Shown here: positions 1 to 14,344 of the stretch, one piece after another
Position numbering within the stretch: position 1 is the first letter of the stretch
Layout: each line of letters begins with the position of its first letter
Assembly (NCBI GenBank): GCA_963995525.1
Contig: CAXEFP010000936.1
Location: 185,319-249,318, forward strand
Origin: Escarpia spicata
Taxonomy: Eukaryota > Annelida > Polychaeta > Sabellida > Siboglinidae
Direction of reading: 5' to 3'
Length of the DNA stretch: 64,000 nucleotides
Notes under the pieces: model-generated
What the model saw: only the letters and a program-made list of their open reading frames with translations
What the model was told of the DNA's origin: nothing
Database searches by the model: none
Translations under genes and position numbers: made by a program

Positions 1-326
1 TCTAGCCTTCGTGAAGATTTGTAACATGCAAAACATCTATTTGGGGTAAGACCACATTAAGGATCCGTCCGCCGAAAAAAGTGCACTTAAAATACCGTTA
101 TGCTGTGATATGCATAAATTTTGTTCGAAAACTTTGACATGGGACATGTTTGTATCGTGAGTACTGAATGTACTGCTGCTTTAGACAAGATAAAACATCA
201 AATGGGGATGAGTTTTCACACCTATAACTTACGTAATATGTTCTTGTAACTTACGTGACGGAGATAAAACGGTAACATGCATTCCCATTTGTGGTTAATC
301 TCGTTATGTGTGTAGCTTGATATCAG
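1..326. repeat. Reference satellite monomer (copy 1)
   Basis: One unit of the array, used here for monomer numbering. GC is 122 of 326 bases, about 37%. Short palindromes recur once per unit: GGATCC at 61-66, TTCGAA at 124-129, TACGTA at 230-235 and GATATC at 319-324. ATGCAT occurs twice. The unit contains internal direct repeats: GTAACATGCA at 21-30 and 272-281, AGATAAAAC at 188-196 and 262-270, TAACTTACGT at 225-234 and 247-256, and AAAACATC at 30-37 and 192-199. I found no coding frame, no convincing pol III promoter and no CENP-B box in it. Confidence 0.95.
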
Positions 327-1304
327 TCTAGCCTTCGTGAAGATTTGTAACATGCAAAACATCTATTTGGGGTAAGACCACATTAAGGATCCGTCCGCCG
401 AAAAAAGTGCACTTAAAATACCGTTATGCTGTGATATGCATAAATTTTGTTCGAAAACTTTGACATGGGACATGTTTGTATCGTGAGTACTGAGTGTACT
501 GCTGCTTTAGACAAGATAAAACATCAAATGGGGATGAGTTTTCACACCTATAACTTACGTAATATGTTCTTGTAACTTACGTGACGGAGATAAAACGGTA
601 ACATGCATTCCCATTTGTGGTTAATCTCGTTATGTGTGTAGCTTGATATCAGTCTAGCCTTCGTGAAGATTTGTAACATGCAAAACATCTATTTGGGGTA
701 AGACCACATTAAGGATCCGTCCGCCGAAAAAAGTGCACTTAAAATACCGTTATGCTGTGATATGCATAAATTTTGTTCGAAAACTTTGACATGGGACATG
801 TTTGTATCGTGAGTACTGAATGTACTGCTGCTTTAGACAAGATAAAACATCAAATGGGGATGAGTTTCCACACCTATAACTTACGTAATATGTTCTTGTA
901 ACTTACGTGACGGAGATAAAACGGTAACATGCATTCCCATTTGTGGTTAATCTAGTTATGTGTGTAGCTTGATATCAGTCTAGCCTTCGTGAAGATTTGT
1001 AACATGCAAAACATCTATTTGGGGTAAGACCACATTAAGGATCCGTCCGCCGAAAAAAGTGCACTTAAAATACCGTTATGCTGTGATATGCATAAATTTT
1101 GTTCGAAAACTTTGACATGGGACATGTTTGTATCGTGAGTACTGAATGTACTGCTGCTTTAGACAAGATAAAACATCAAATGGGGATGAGTTTTCACACC
1201 TATAACTTACGTAATATGTTCTTGTAACTTACGTGACGGAGATAAAACGGTAACATGCATTCCCATTTGTGGTTAATCTAGTTATGTGTGTAGCTTGATA
1301 TCAG
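1..1304. repeat. Four-monomer tract repeated ten monomers downstream
   Basis: Copies 1-4 show position 302 as C, C, A, A, with C at position 216 (GTTTCCAC for GTTTTCAC) in the third. The same pattern, including the 216 variant, is found in copies 11-14 at 3261-4564, exactly 3260 bp (ten units) away. The surrounding copies differ, so only part of a ten-monomer duplication is still recognisable. Confidence 0.65.
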
Positions 1305-4300
1305 TCTAGCCTTCGTGAAGATTTGTAACATGCAAAACATCTATTTGGGGTAAGACCACATTAAGGATCCGTCCGCCGAAAAAAGTGCACTTAAAATACC
1401 GTTATGCTGTGATATGCATAAATTTTGTTCGAAAACGTTGACATGGGACATGTTTGTATCGTGAGTACTGAATGTACTGCTGCTTTAGACAAGATAAAAC
1501 ATCAAATGGGGATGAGTTTTCACACCTATAACTTACGTAATATGTTCTTGTAACTTACGTGACGGAGATAAAACGGTAACATGCATTCCCATTTGTGGTT
1601 AATCTCGTTATGTGTGTAGCTTGATATCAGTCTAGCCTTCGTGAAGATTTGTAACATGCAAAACATCTATTTGGGGTAAGACCACATTAAGGATCCGTCC
1701 GCCGAAAAAAGTGCACTTAAAATACCGTTATGCTGTGATATGCATAAATTTTGTTCGAAAACTTTGACATGGGACATGTTTGTATCGTGAGTACTGAATG
1801 TACTGCTGCTTTAGACAAGATAAAACATCAAATGGGGATGAGTTTTCACACCTATAACTTACGTAATATGTTCTTGTAACTTACGTGACGGAGATAAAAC
1901 GGTAACATGCATTCCCATTTGTGGTTAATCTCGTTATGTGTGTAGCTTGATATCAGTCTAGCCTTCGTGAAGATTTGTAACATGCAAAACATCTATTTGG
2001 GGTAAGACCACATTAAGGATCCGTCCGCCGAAAAAAGTGCACTTAAAATACCGTTATGCTGTGATATGCATAAATTTTGTTCGAAAACTTTGACATGGGA
2101 CATGTTTGTATCGTGAGTACTGAATGTACTGCTGCTTTAGACAAGATAAAACATCAAATGGGGATGAGTTTTCACACCTATAACTTACGTAATATGTTCT
2201 TGTAACTTACGTGACGGAGATAAAACGGTAACATGCATTCCCATTTGTGGTTAATCTAGTTATGTGTGTAGCTTGATATCAGTCTAGCCTTCGTGAAGAT
2301 TTGTAACATGCAAAACATCTATTTGGGGTAAGACCACATTAAGGATCCGTCCGCCGAAAAAAGTGCACTTAAAATACCGTTATGCTGTGATATGCATACA
2401 TTTTGTTCGAAAACGTTGACATGGGACATGTTTGTATCGTGAGTACTGAATGTACTGCTGCTTTAGACAAGATAAAACATCAAATGGGGATGAGTTTTCA
2501 CACCTATAACTTACGTAATATGTTCTTGTAACTTACGTGACGGAGATAAAACGGTAACATGCATTCCCATTTGTGGTTAATCTCGTTATGTGTGTAGCTT
2601 GATATCAGTCTAGCCTTCGTGAAGATTTGTAACATGCAAAACATCTATTTGGGGTAAGACCACATTAAGGATCCGTCCGCCGAAAAAAGTGCACTTAAAA
2701 TACCGTTATGCTGTGATATGCATAAATTTTGTTCGAAAACTTTGACATGGGACATGTTTGTATCGTGAGTACTGAATGTACTGCTGCTTTAGACAAGATA
2801 AAACATCAAATGGGGATGAGTTTTCACACCTATAACTTACGTAATATGTTCTTGTAACTTACGTGACGGAGATAAAACGGTAACATGCATTCCCATTTGT
2901 GGTTAATCTCGTTATGTGTGTAGCTTGATATCAGTCTAGCCTTCGTGAAGATTTGTAACATGCAAAACATCTATTTGGGGTAAGACCACATTAAGGATCC
3001 GTCCGCCGAAAAAAGTGCACTTAAAATACCGTTATGCTGTGATATGCATAAATTTTGTTCGAAAACTTTGACATGGGACATGTTTGTATCGTGAGTACTG
3101 AATGTACTGCTGCTTTAGACAAGATAAAACATCAAATGGGGATGAGTTTTCACACCTATAACTTACGTAATATGTTCTTGTAACTTACGTGACGGAGATA
3201 AAACGGTAACATGCATTCCCATTTGTGGTTAATCTAGTTATGTGTGTAGCTTGATATCAGTCTAGCCTTCGTGAAGATTTGTAACATGCAAAACATCTAT
3301 TTGGGGTAAGACCACATTAAGGATCCGTCCGCCGAAAAAAGTGCACTTAAAATACCGTTATGCTGTGATATGCATAAATTTTGTTCGAAAACTTTGACAT
3401 GGGACATGTTTGTATCGTGAGTACTGAATGTACTGCTGCTTTAGACAAGATAAAACATCAAATGGGGATGAGTTTTCACACCTATAACTTACGTAATATG
3501 TTCTTGTAACTTACGTGACGGAGATAAAACGGTAACATGCATTCCCATTTGTGGTTAATCTCGTTATGTGTGTAGCTTGATATCAGTCTAGCCTTCGTGA
3601 AGATTTGTAACATGCAAAACATCTATTTGGGGTAAGACCACATTAAGGATCCGTCCGCCGAAAAAAGTGCACTTAAAATACCGTTATGCTGTGATATGCA
3701 TAAATTTTGTTCGAAAACTTTGACATGGGACATGTTTGTATCGTGAGTACTGAATGTACTGCTGCTTTAGACAAGATAAAACATCAAATGGGGATGAGTT
3801 TTCACACCTATAACTTACGTAATATGTTCTTGTAACTTACGTGACGGAGATAAAACGGTAACATGCATTCCCATTTGTGGTTAATCTCGTTATGTGTGTA
3901 GCTTGATATCAGTCTAGCCTTCGTGAAGATTTGTAACATGCAAAACATCTATTTGGGGTAAGACCACATTAAGGATCCGTCCGCCGAAAAAAGTGCACTT
4001 AAAATACCGTTATGCTGTGATATGCATAAATTTTGTTCGAAAACTTTGACATGGGACATGTTTGTATCGTGAGTACTGAATGTACTGCTGCTTTAGACAA
4101 GATAAAACATCAAATGGGGATGAGTTTCCACACCTATAACTTACGTAATATGTTCTTGTAACTTACGTGACGGAGATAAAACGGTAACATGCATTCCCAT
4201 TTGTGGTTAATCTAGTTATGTGTGTAGCTTGATATCAGTCTAGCCTTCGTGAAGATTTGTAACATGCAAAACATCTATTTGGGGTAAGACCACATTAAGG

Positions 4301-5216
4301 ATCCGTCCGCCGAAAAAAGTGCACTTAAAATACCGTTATGCTGTGATATGCATAAATTTTGTTCGAAAACTTTGACATGGGACATGTTTGTATCGTGAGT
4401 ACTGAATGTACTGCTGCTTTAGACAAGATAAAACATCAAATGGGGATGAGTTTTCACACCTATAACTTACGTAATATGTTCTTGTAACTTACGTGACGGA
4501 GATAAAACGGTAACATGCATTCCCATTTGTGGTTAATCTAGTTATGTGTGTAGCTTGATATCAGTCTAGCCTTCGTGAAGATTTGTAACATGCAAAACAT
4601 CTATTTGGGGTAAGACCACATTAAGGATCCGTCCGCCGAAAAAAGTGCACTTAAAATACCGTTATGCTGTGATATGCAGAAATTTTGTTCGAAAACTTTG
4701 ACATGGGACATGTTTGTATCGTGAGTACTGAATGTACTGCTGCTTTAGACAAGATAAAACATCAAATGGGGATGAGTTTTCACACCTATAACTTACGTAA
4801 TATGTTCTTGTAACTTACGTGACGGAGATAAAACGGTAACATGCATTCCCATTTGTGGTTAATCTCGTTATGTGTGTAGCTTGATATCAGTCTAGCCTTC
4901 GTGAAGATTTGTAACATGCAAAACATCTATTTGGGGTAAGACCACATTAAGGATCCGTCCGCCGAAAAAAGTGCACTTAAAATACCGTTATGCTGTGATA
5001 TGCATAAATTTTGTTCGAAAACTTTGACATGGGACATGTTTGTATCGTGAGTACTGAATGTACTGCTGCTTTAGACAAGATAAAACATCAAATGGGGATG
5101 AGTTTTCACACCTATAACTTACGTAATATGTTCTTGTAACTTACGTGACGGAGATAAAACGGTAACATGCATTCCCATTTGTGGTTAATCTAGTTATGTG
5201 TGTAGCTTGATATCAG

Positions 5217-7172
5217 TCTAGCCTTCGTGAAGATTTGTAACATGCAAAACATCTATTTGGGGTAAGACCACATTAAGGATCCGTCCGCCGAAAAAAGTGC
5301 ACTTAAAATACCGTTATGCTGTGATATGCATAAATTTTGTTCGAAAACTTTGACATGGGACATGTTTGTATCGTGAGTACTGAATGTACTGCTGCTTTAG
5401 ACAAGATAAAACATCAAATGGGGATGAGTTTTCACACCTATAACTTACGTAATATGTTCTTGTAACTTACGTGACGGAGATAAAACGGTAACATGCATTC
5501 CCATGTGTGGTTAATCTCGTTATGTGTGTAGCTTGATATCAGTCTAGCCTTCGTGAAGATTTGTAACATGCAAAACATCTATTTGGGGTAAGACCACATT
5601 AAGGATCCGTCCGCCGAAAAAAGTGCACTTAAAATACCGTTATGCTGTGATATGCATAAATTTTGTTCGAAAACTTTGATATGGGACATGTTTGTATCGT
5701 GAGTACTGAATGTACTGCTGCTTTAGACAAGATAAAACATCAAATGGGGATGAGTTTTCACACCTATAACTTACGTAATATGTTCTTGTAACTTACGTGA
5801 CGGAGATAAAACGGTAACATGCATTCCCATTTGTGGTTAATCTAGTTATGTGTGTAGCTTGATATCAGTCTAGCCTTCGTGAAGATTTGTAACATGCAAA
5901 ACATCTATTTGGGGTAAGACCACATTAAGGATCCGTCCGCCGAAAAAAGTGCACTTAAAATACCGTTATGCTGTGATATGCATAAATTTTGTTCGAAAAC
6001 GTTGACATGGGACATGTTTGTATCGTGAGTACTGAATGTACTGCTGCTTTAGACAAGATAAAACATCAAATGGGGATGAGTTTTCACACCTATAACTTAC
6101 GTAATATGTTCTTGTAACTTACGTGACGGAGATAAAACGGTAACATGCATTCCCATTTGTGGTTAATCTCGTTATGTGTGTAGCTTGATATCAGTCTAGC
6201 CTTCGTGAAGATTTGTAACATGCAAAACATCTATTTGGGGTAAGACCACATTAAGGATCCGTCCGCCGAAAAAAGTGCACTTAAAATACCGTTATGCTGT
6301 GATATGCATAAATTTTGTTCGAAAACTTTGACATGGGACATGTTTGTATCGTGAGTACTGAATGTACTGCTGCTTTAGACAAGATAAAACATCAAATGGG
6401 GATGAGTTTTCACACCTATAACTTACGTAATATGTTCTTGTAACTTACGTGACGGAGATAAAACGGTAACATGCATTCCCATTTGTGGTTAATCTAGTTA
6501 TGTGTGTAGCTTGATATCAGTCTAGCCTTCGTGAAGATTTGTAACATGCAAAACATCTATTTGGGGTAAGACCACATTAAGGATCCGTCCGCCGAAAAAA
6601 GTGCACTTAAAATACCGTTATGCTGTGATATGCATAAATTTTGTTCGAAAACTTTGACATGGGACATGTTTGTATCGTGAGTACTGAATGTACTGCTGCT
6701 TTAGACAAGATAAAACATCAAATGGGGATGAGTTTTCACACCTATAACTTACGTAATATGTTCTTGTAACTTACGTGACGGAGATAAAACGGTAACATGC
6801 ATTCCCATTTGTGGTTAATCTCGTTATGTGTGTAGCTTGATATCAGTCTAGCCTTCGTGAAGATTTGTAACATGCAAAACATCTATTTGGGGTAAGACCA
6901 CATTAAGGATCCGTCCGCCGAAAAAAGTGCACTTAAAATACCGTTATGCTGTGATATGCATAAATTTTGTTCGAAAACTTTGACATGGGACATGTTTGTA
7001 TCGTGAGTACTGAATGTACTGCTGCTTTAGACAAGATAAAACATCAAATGGGGATGAGTTTTCACACCTATAACTTACGTAATATGTTCTTGTAACTTAC
7101 GTGACGGAGATAAAACGGTAACATGCATTCCCATTTGTGGTTAATCTAGTTATGTGTGTAGCTTGATATCAG
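5217..7172. repeat. Six-monomer block (distant copy)
   Basis: Copies 17-22 (1956 bp) have the order: 289 G with 302 C; 138 T with 302 A; 133 G with 302 C; then A, C, A at position 302. The same order recurs forty monomers downstream in two adjacent blocks at 18257 and 20213, so this is a non-adjacent duplicate of that unit. Confidence 0.78.
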
Positions 7173-7824
7173 TCTAGCCTTCGTGAAGATTTGTAACATG
7201 CAAAACATCTATTTGGGGTAAGACCACATTAAGGATCCGTCCGCCGAAAAAAGTGCACTTAAAATACCGTTATGCTGTGATATGCATAAATTTTGTTCGA
7301 AAACTTTGACATGGGATATGTTTGTATCGTGAGTACTGAATGTACTGCTGCTTTAGACAAGATAAAACATCAAATGGGGATGAGTTTTCACACCTATAAC
7401 TTACGTAATATGTTCTTGTAACTTACGTGACGGAGATAAAACGGTAACATGCATTCCCATTTGTGGTTAATCTAGTTATGTGTGTAGCTTGATATCAGTC
7501 TAGCCTTCGTGAAGATTTGTAACATGCAAAACATCTATTTGGGGTAAGACCACATTAAGGATCCGTCCGCCGAAAAAAGTGCACTTAAAATACCGTTATG
7601 CTGTGATATGCATAAATTTTGTTCGAAAACTTTGACATGGGACATGTTTGTATCGTGAGTACTGAATGTACTGCTGCTTTAGACAAGATAAAACATCAAA
7701 TGGGGATGAGTTTTCACACCTATAACTTACGTAATATGTTCTTGTAACTTACGTGACGGAGATAAAACGGTAACATGCATTCCCATTTGTGGTTAATCTA
7801 GTTATGTGTGTAGCTTGATATCAG

Positions 7825-9780
7825 TCTAGCCTTCGTGAAGATTTGTAACATGCAAAACATCTATTTGGGGTAAGACCACATTAAGGATCCGTCCGCCGAA
7901 AAAAGTGCACTTAAAATACCGTTATGCTGTGATATGCATAAATTTTGTTCGAAAACTTTGACATGGGACATGTTTGTATCGTGAGTACTGAATGTACTGC
8001 TGCTTTAGACAAGATAAAACATCAAATGGGGATGAGTTTTCACACCTATAACTTACGTAATATGTTCTTGTAACTTACGTGACGGAGATAAAACGGTAAC
8101 ATGCATTCCCATTTGTGGTTAATCTAGTTATGGGTGTAGCTTGATATCAGTCTAGCCTTCGTGAAGATTTGTAACATGCAAAACATCTATTTGGGGTAAG
8201 ACCACATTAAGGATCCGTCCGCCGAAAAAAGTGCACTTAAAATACCGTTATGCTGTGATATGCATAAATTTTGTTCGAAAACTTTGACATGGGACATTTT
8301 TGTATCGTGAGTACTGAATGCACTGCTGCTTTAGACAAGATAAAACATCAAATGGGGATGAGTTTTCACACCTATAACTTACGTAATATGTTCTTGTAAC
8401 TTACGTGACGGAGATAAAACGGTAACATGCATTCCCATTTGTGTTTAATCTAGTTATGTGTGTAGCTTGATATCAGTCTAGCCTTCGTGAAGATTTGTAA
8501 CATGCAAAACATCTATTTGGGGTAAGACCACATTAAGGATCCGTCCGCCGAAAAAAGTGCACTTAAAATACCGTTATGCTGTGATATGCATAAATTGTGT
8601 TCGAAAACTTTGACATGGGACATGTTTGTATCGTGAGTACTGAATGTACTGCTGCTTTAGACAAGATAAAACATCAAATGGGGATGAGTTTTCACACCTA
8701 TAACTTACGTAATATGTTCTTGTAACTTACGTGACGGAGATAAAACGGTAACATGCATTCCCATTTGTGGTTAATCTCGTTATGTGTGTAGCTTGATATC
8801 AGTCTAGCCTTCGTGAAGATTTGTAACATGCAAAACATCTATTTGGGGTAAGACCACATTAAGGATCCGTCCGCCGAAAAAAGTGCACTTAAAATACCGT
8901 TATGCTGTGATATGCATAAATTTTGTTCGAAAACTTTGACATGGGACATGTTTGTATCGTGAGTACTGAATGTACTGCTGCTTTAGACAAGATAAAACAT
9001 CAAATGGGGATGAGTTTTCACACCTATAACTTACGTAATATGTTCTTGTAACTTACGTGACGGAGATAAAACGGTAACATGCATTCCCATTTGTGGTTAA
9101 TCTAGTTATGTGTGTAGCTTGATATCAGTCTAGCCTTCGTGAAGATTTGTAACATGCAAAACATCTATTTGGGGTAAGACCACATTAAGGATCCGTCCGC
9201 CGAAAAAAGTGCACTTAAAATACCGTTATGCTGTGATATGCATAAATTTTGTTCGAAAACTTTGACATGGGACATGTTTGTATCGTGAGTACTGAATGTA
9301 CTGCTGCTTTAGACAAGATAAAACATCAAATGGGGATGAGTTTTCACACCTATAACTTACGTAATATGTTCTTGTAACTTACGTGACGGAGATAAAACGG
9401 TAACATGCATTCCCATTTGTGGTTAATCTCGTTATGTGTGTAGCTTGATATCAGTCTAGCCTTCGTGAAGATTTGTAACATGCAAAACATCTATTTGGGG
9501 TAAGACCACATTAAGGATCCGTCCGCCGAAAAAAGTGCACTTAAAATACCGTTATGCTGTGATATGCATAAATTTTGTTCGAAAACTTTGACATGGGACA
9601 TGTTTGTATCGTGAGTACTGAATGTACTGCTGCTTTAGACAAGATAAAACATCAAATGGGGATGAGTTTTCACACCTATAACTTACGTAATATGTTCTTG
9701 TAACTTACGTGACGGAGATAAAACGGTAACATGCATTCCCATTTGTGGTTAATCTAGTTATGTGTGTAGCTTGATATCAG
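7825..9780. repeat. Six-monomer block, shortened relative of the 7-mer blocks
   Basis: Copies 25-30 of the array (1956 bp) carry the same ordered variants as the two 7-monomer blocks that follow: position 309 G in the first copy; 148 T, 171 C and 294 T in the second; 121 G in the third. The block has one monomer fewer. Its third copy (8477-8802) has 121 G at its start but C at position 302, whereas in the 7-mers the copy with 121 G has A at 302 and is followed by a C copy. This looks like two adjacent monomers fused by a one-unit deletion between positions 121 and 302. Confidence 0.8.
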
Positions 9781-12062
9781 TCTAGCCTTCGTGAAGATTT
9801 GTAACATGCAAAACATCTATTTGGGGTAAGACCACATTAAGGATCCGTCCGCCGAAAAAAGTGCACTTAAAATACCGTTATGCTGTGATATGCATAAATT
9901 TTGTTCGAAAACTTTGACATGGGACATGTTTGTATCGTGAGTACTGAATGTACTGCTGCTTTAGACAAGATAAAACATCAAATGGGGATGAGTTTTCACA
10001 CCTATAACTTACGTAATATGTTCTTGTAACTTACGTGACGGAGATAAAACGGTAACATGCATTCCCATTTGTGGTTAATCTAGTTATGGGTGTAGCTTGA
10101 TATCAGTCTAGCCTTCGTGAAGATTTGTAACATGCAAAACATCTATTTGGGGTAAGACCACATTAAGGATCCGTCCGCCGAAAAAAGTGCACTTAAAATA
10201 CCGTTATGCTGTGATATGCATAAATTTTGTTCGAAAACTTTGACATGGGACATTTTTGTATCGTGAGTACTGAATGCACTGCTGCTTTAGACAAGATAAA
10301 ACATCAAATGGGGATGAGTTTTCACACCTATAACTTACGTAATATGTTCTTGTAACTTACGTGACGGAGATAAAACGGTAACATGCATTCCCATTTGTGT
10401 TTAATCTAGTTATGTGTGTAGCTTGATATCAGTCTAGCCTTCGTGAAGATTTGTAACATGCAAAACATCTATTTGGGGTAAGACCACATTAAGGATCCGT
10501 CCGCCGAAAAAAGTGCACTTAAAATACCGTTATGCTGTGATATGCATAAATTGTGTTCGAAAACTTTGACATGGGACATGTTTGTATCGTGAGTACTGAA
10601 TGTACTGCTGCTTTAGACAAGATAAAACATCAAATGGGGATGAGTTTTCACACCTATAACTTACGTAATATGTTCTTGTAACTTACGTGACGGAGATAAA
10701 ACGGTAACATGCATTCCCATTTGTGGTTAATCTAGTTATGTGTGTAGCTTGATATCAGTCTAGCCTTCGTGAAGATTTGTAACATGCAAAACATCTATTT
10801 GGGGTAAGACCACATTAAGGATCCGTCCGCCGAAAAAAGTGCACTTAAAATACCGTTATGCTGTGATATGCATAAATTTTGTTCGAAAACTTTGACATGG
10901 GACATGTTTGTATCGTGAGTACTGAATGTACTGCTGCTTTAGACAAGATAAAACATCAAATGGGGATGAGTTTTCACACCTATAACTTACGTAATATGTT
11001 CTTGTAACTTACGTGACGGAGATAAAACGGTAACATGCATTCCCATTTGTGGTTAATCTCGTTATGTGTGTAGCTTGATATCAGTCTAGCCTTCGTGAAG
11101 ATTTGTAACATGCAAAACATCTATTTGGGGTAAGACCACATTAAGGATCCGTCCGCCGAAAAAAGTGCACTTAAAATACCGTTATGCTGTGATATGCATA
11201 AATTTTGTTCGAAAACTTTGACATGGGACATGTTTGTATCGTGAGTACTGAATGTACTGCTGCTTTAGACAAGATAAAACATCAAATGGGGATGAGTTTT
11301 CACACCTATAACTTACGTAATATGTTCTTGTAACTTACGTGACGGAGATAAAACGGTAACATGCATTCCCATTTGTGGTTAATCTAGTTATGTGTGTAGC
11401 TTGATATCAGTCTAGCCTTCGTGAAGATTTGTAACATGCAAAACATCTATTTGGGGTAAGACCACATTAAGGATCCGTCCGCCGAAAAAAGTGCACTTAA
11501 AATACCGTTATGCTGTGATATGCATAAATTTTGTTCGAAAACTTTGACATGGGACATGTTTGTATCGTGAGTACTGAATGTACTGCTGCTTTAGACAAGA
11601 TAAAACATCAAATGGGGATGAGTTTTCACACCTATAACTTACGTAATATGTTCTTGTAACTTACGTGACGGAGATAAAACGGTAACATGCATTCCCATTT
11701 GTGGTTAATCTCGTTATGTGTGTAGCTTGATATCAGTCTAGCCTTCGTGAAGATTTGTAACATGCAAAACATCTATTTGGGGTAAGACCACATTAAGGAT
11801 CCGTCCGCCGAAAAAAGTGCACTTAAAATACCGTTATGCTGTGATATGCATAAATTTTGTTCGAAAACTTTGACATGGGACATGTTTGTATCGTGAGTAC
11901 TGAATGTACTGCTGCTTTAGACAAGATAAAACATCAAATGGGGATGAGTTTTCACACCTATAACTTACGTAATATGTTCTTGTAACTTACGTGACGGAGA
12001 TAAAACGGTAACATGCATTCCCATTTGTGGTTAATCTAGTTATGTGTGTAGCTTGATATCAG
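9781..12062. repeat. Seven-monomer higher-order repeat, copy 1
   Basis: Seven consecutive monomers (2282 bp) with a diagnostic variant order: 309 G; then 148 T with 171 C and 294 T; then 121 G; then position 302 reading C, A, C, A over the last four. The same order follows immediately in the next 2282 bp. The shared private variants show that the block was duplicated as a unit. Confidence 0.82.
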
Positions 12063-14344
12063 TCTAGCCTTCGTGAAGATTTGTAACATGCAAAACATCT
12101 ATTTGGGGTAAGACCACATTAAGGATCCGTCCGCCGAAAAAAGTGCACTTAAAATACCGTTATGCTGTGATATGCATAAATTTTGTTCGAAAACTTTGAC
12201 ATGGGACATGTTTGTATCGTGAGTACTGAATGTACTGCTGCTTTAGACAAGATAAAACATCAAATGGGGATGAGTTTTCACACCTATAACTTACGTAATA
12301 TGTTCTTGTAACTTACGTGACGGAGATAAAACGGTAACATGCATTCCCATTTGTGGTTAATCTAGTTATGGGTGTAGCTTGATATCAGTCTAGCCTTCGT
12401 GAAGATTTGTAACATGCAAAACATCTATTTGGGGTAAGACCACATTAAGGATCCGTCCGCCGAAAAAAGTGCACTTAAAATACCGTTATGCTGTGATATG
12501 CATAAATTTTGTTCGAAAACTTTGACATGGGACATTTTTGTATCGTGAGTACTGAATGCACTGCTGCTTTAGACAAGATAAAACATCAAATGGGGATGAG
12601 TTTTCACACCTATAACTTACGTAATATGTTCTTGTAACTTACGTGACGGAGATAAAACGGTAACATGCATTCCCATTTGTGTTTAATCTAGTTATGTGTG
12701 TAGCTTGATATCAGTCTAGCCTTCGTGAAGATTTGTAACATGCAAAACATCTATTTGGGGTAAGACCACATTAAGGATCCGTCCGCCGAAAAAAGTGCAC
12801 TTAAAATACCGTTATGCTGTGATATGCATAAATTGTGTTCGAAAACTTTGACATGGGACATGTTTGTATCGTGAGTACTGAATGTACTGCTGCTTTAGAC
12901 AAGATAAAACATCAAATGGGGATGAGTTTTCACACCTATAACTTACGTAATATGTTCTTGTAACTTACGTGACGGAGATAAAACGGTAACATGCATTCCC
13001 ATTTGTGGTTAATCTAGTTATGTGTGTAGCTTGATATCAGTCTAGCCTTCGTGAAGATTTGTAACATGCAAAACATCTATTTGGGGTAAGACCACATTAA
13101 GGATCCGTCCGCCGAAAAAAGTGCACTTAAAATACCGTTATGCTGTGATATGCATAAATTTTGTTCGAAAACTTTGACATGGGACATGTTTGTATCGTGA
13201 GTACTGAATGTACTGCTGCTTTAGACAAGATAAAACATCAAATGGGGATGAGTTTTCACACCTATAACTTACGTAATATGTTCTTGTAACTTACGTGACG
13301 GAGATAAAACGGTAACATGCATTCCCATTTGTGGTTAATCTCGTTATGTGTGTAGCTTGATATCAGTCTAGCCTTCGTGAAGATTTGTAACATGCAAAAC
13401 ATCTATTTGGGGTAAGACCACATTAAGGATCCGTCCGCCGAAAAAAGTGCACTTAAAATACCGTTATGCTGTGATATGCATAAATTTTGTTCGAAAACTT
13501 TGACATGGGACATGTTTGTATCGTGAGTACTGAATGTACTGCTGCTTTAGACAAGATAAAACATCAAATGGGGATGAGTTTTCACACCTATAACTTACGT
13601 AATATGTTCTTGTAACTTACGTGACGGAGATAAAACGGTAACATGCATTCCCATTTGTGGTTAATCTAGTTATGTGTGTAGCTTGATATCAGTCTAGCCT
13701 TCGTGAAGATTTGTAACATGCAAAACATCTATTTGGGGTAAGACCACATTAAGGATCCGTCCGCCGAAAAAAGTGCACTTAAAATACCGTTATGCTGTGA
13801 TATGCATAAATTTTGTTCGAAAACTTTGACATGGGACATGTTTGTATCGTGAGTACTGAATGTACTGCTGCTTTAGACAAGATAAAACATCAAATGGGGA
13901 TGAGTTTTCACACCTATAACTTACGTAATATGTTCTTGTAACTTACGTGACGGAGATAAAACGGTAACATGCATTCCCATTTGTGGTTAATCTCGTTATG
14001 TGTGTAGCTTGATATCAGTCTAGCCTTCGTGAAGATTTGTAACATGCAAAACATCTATTTGGGGTAAGACCACATTAAGGATCCGTCCGCCGAAAAAAGT
14101 GCACTTAAAATACCGTTATGCTGTGATATGCATAAATTTTGTTCGAAAACTTTGACATGGGACATGTTTGTATCGTGAGTACTGAATGTACTGCTGCTTT
14201 AGACAAGATAAAACATCAAATGGGGATGAGTTTTCACACCTATAACTTACGTAATATGTTCTTGTAACTTACGTGACGGAGATAAAACGGTAACATGCAT
14301 TCCCATTTGTGGTTAATCTAGTTATGTGTGTAGCTTGATATCAG
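12063..14344. repeat. Seven-monomer higher-order repeat, copy 2
   Basis: A direct tandem duplicate of the preceding 2282-bp block, with all diagnostic variants in the same monomers. A further isolated and altered pair with 309 G followed by 148 T, 171 C and 294 T occurs at 17279-17930, sixteen monomers downstream. That second pair also has T at position 138, a combination not seen in the tandem copies. Confidence 0.82.

Noticed and set aside
110..140. tRNA or pol III B box at GTTCGAA
   Set aside because: The flanking bases do not form a T-arm stem, and no cloverleaf or well-placed A box is seen.
1..326. CENP-B box in the monomer
   Set aside because: TTCG occurs at two places (around 8 and 124), but neither has the required A and CGGG at the spacing of the box consensus on either strand by eye.
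1..326. Hammerhead ribozyme hidden in the satellite
   Set aside because: Satellites of several animals encode hammerheads, so I looked for CTGANGA and its complement. Neither core is present in the monomer; TACTGAATG and TATCAG are only partial matches.
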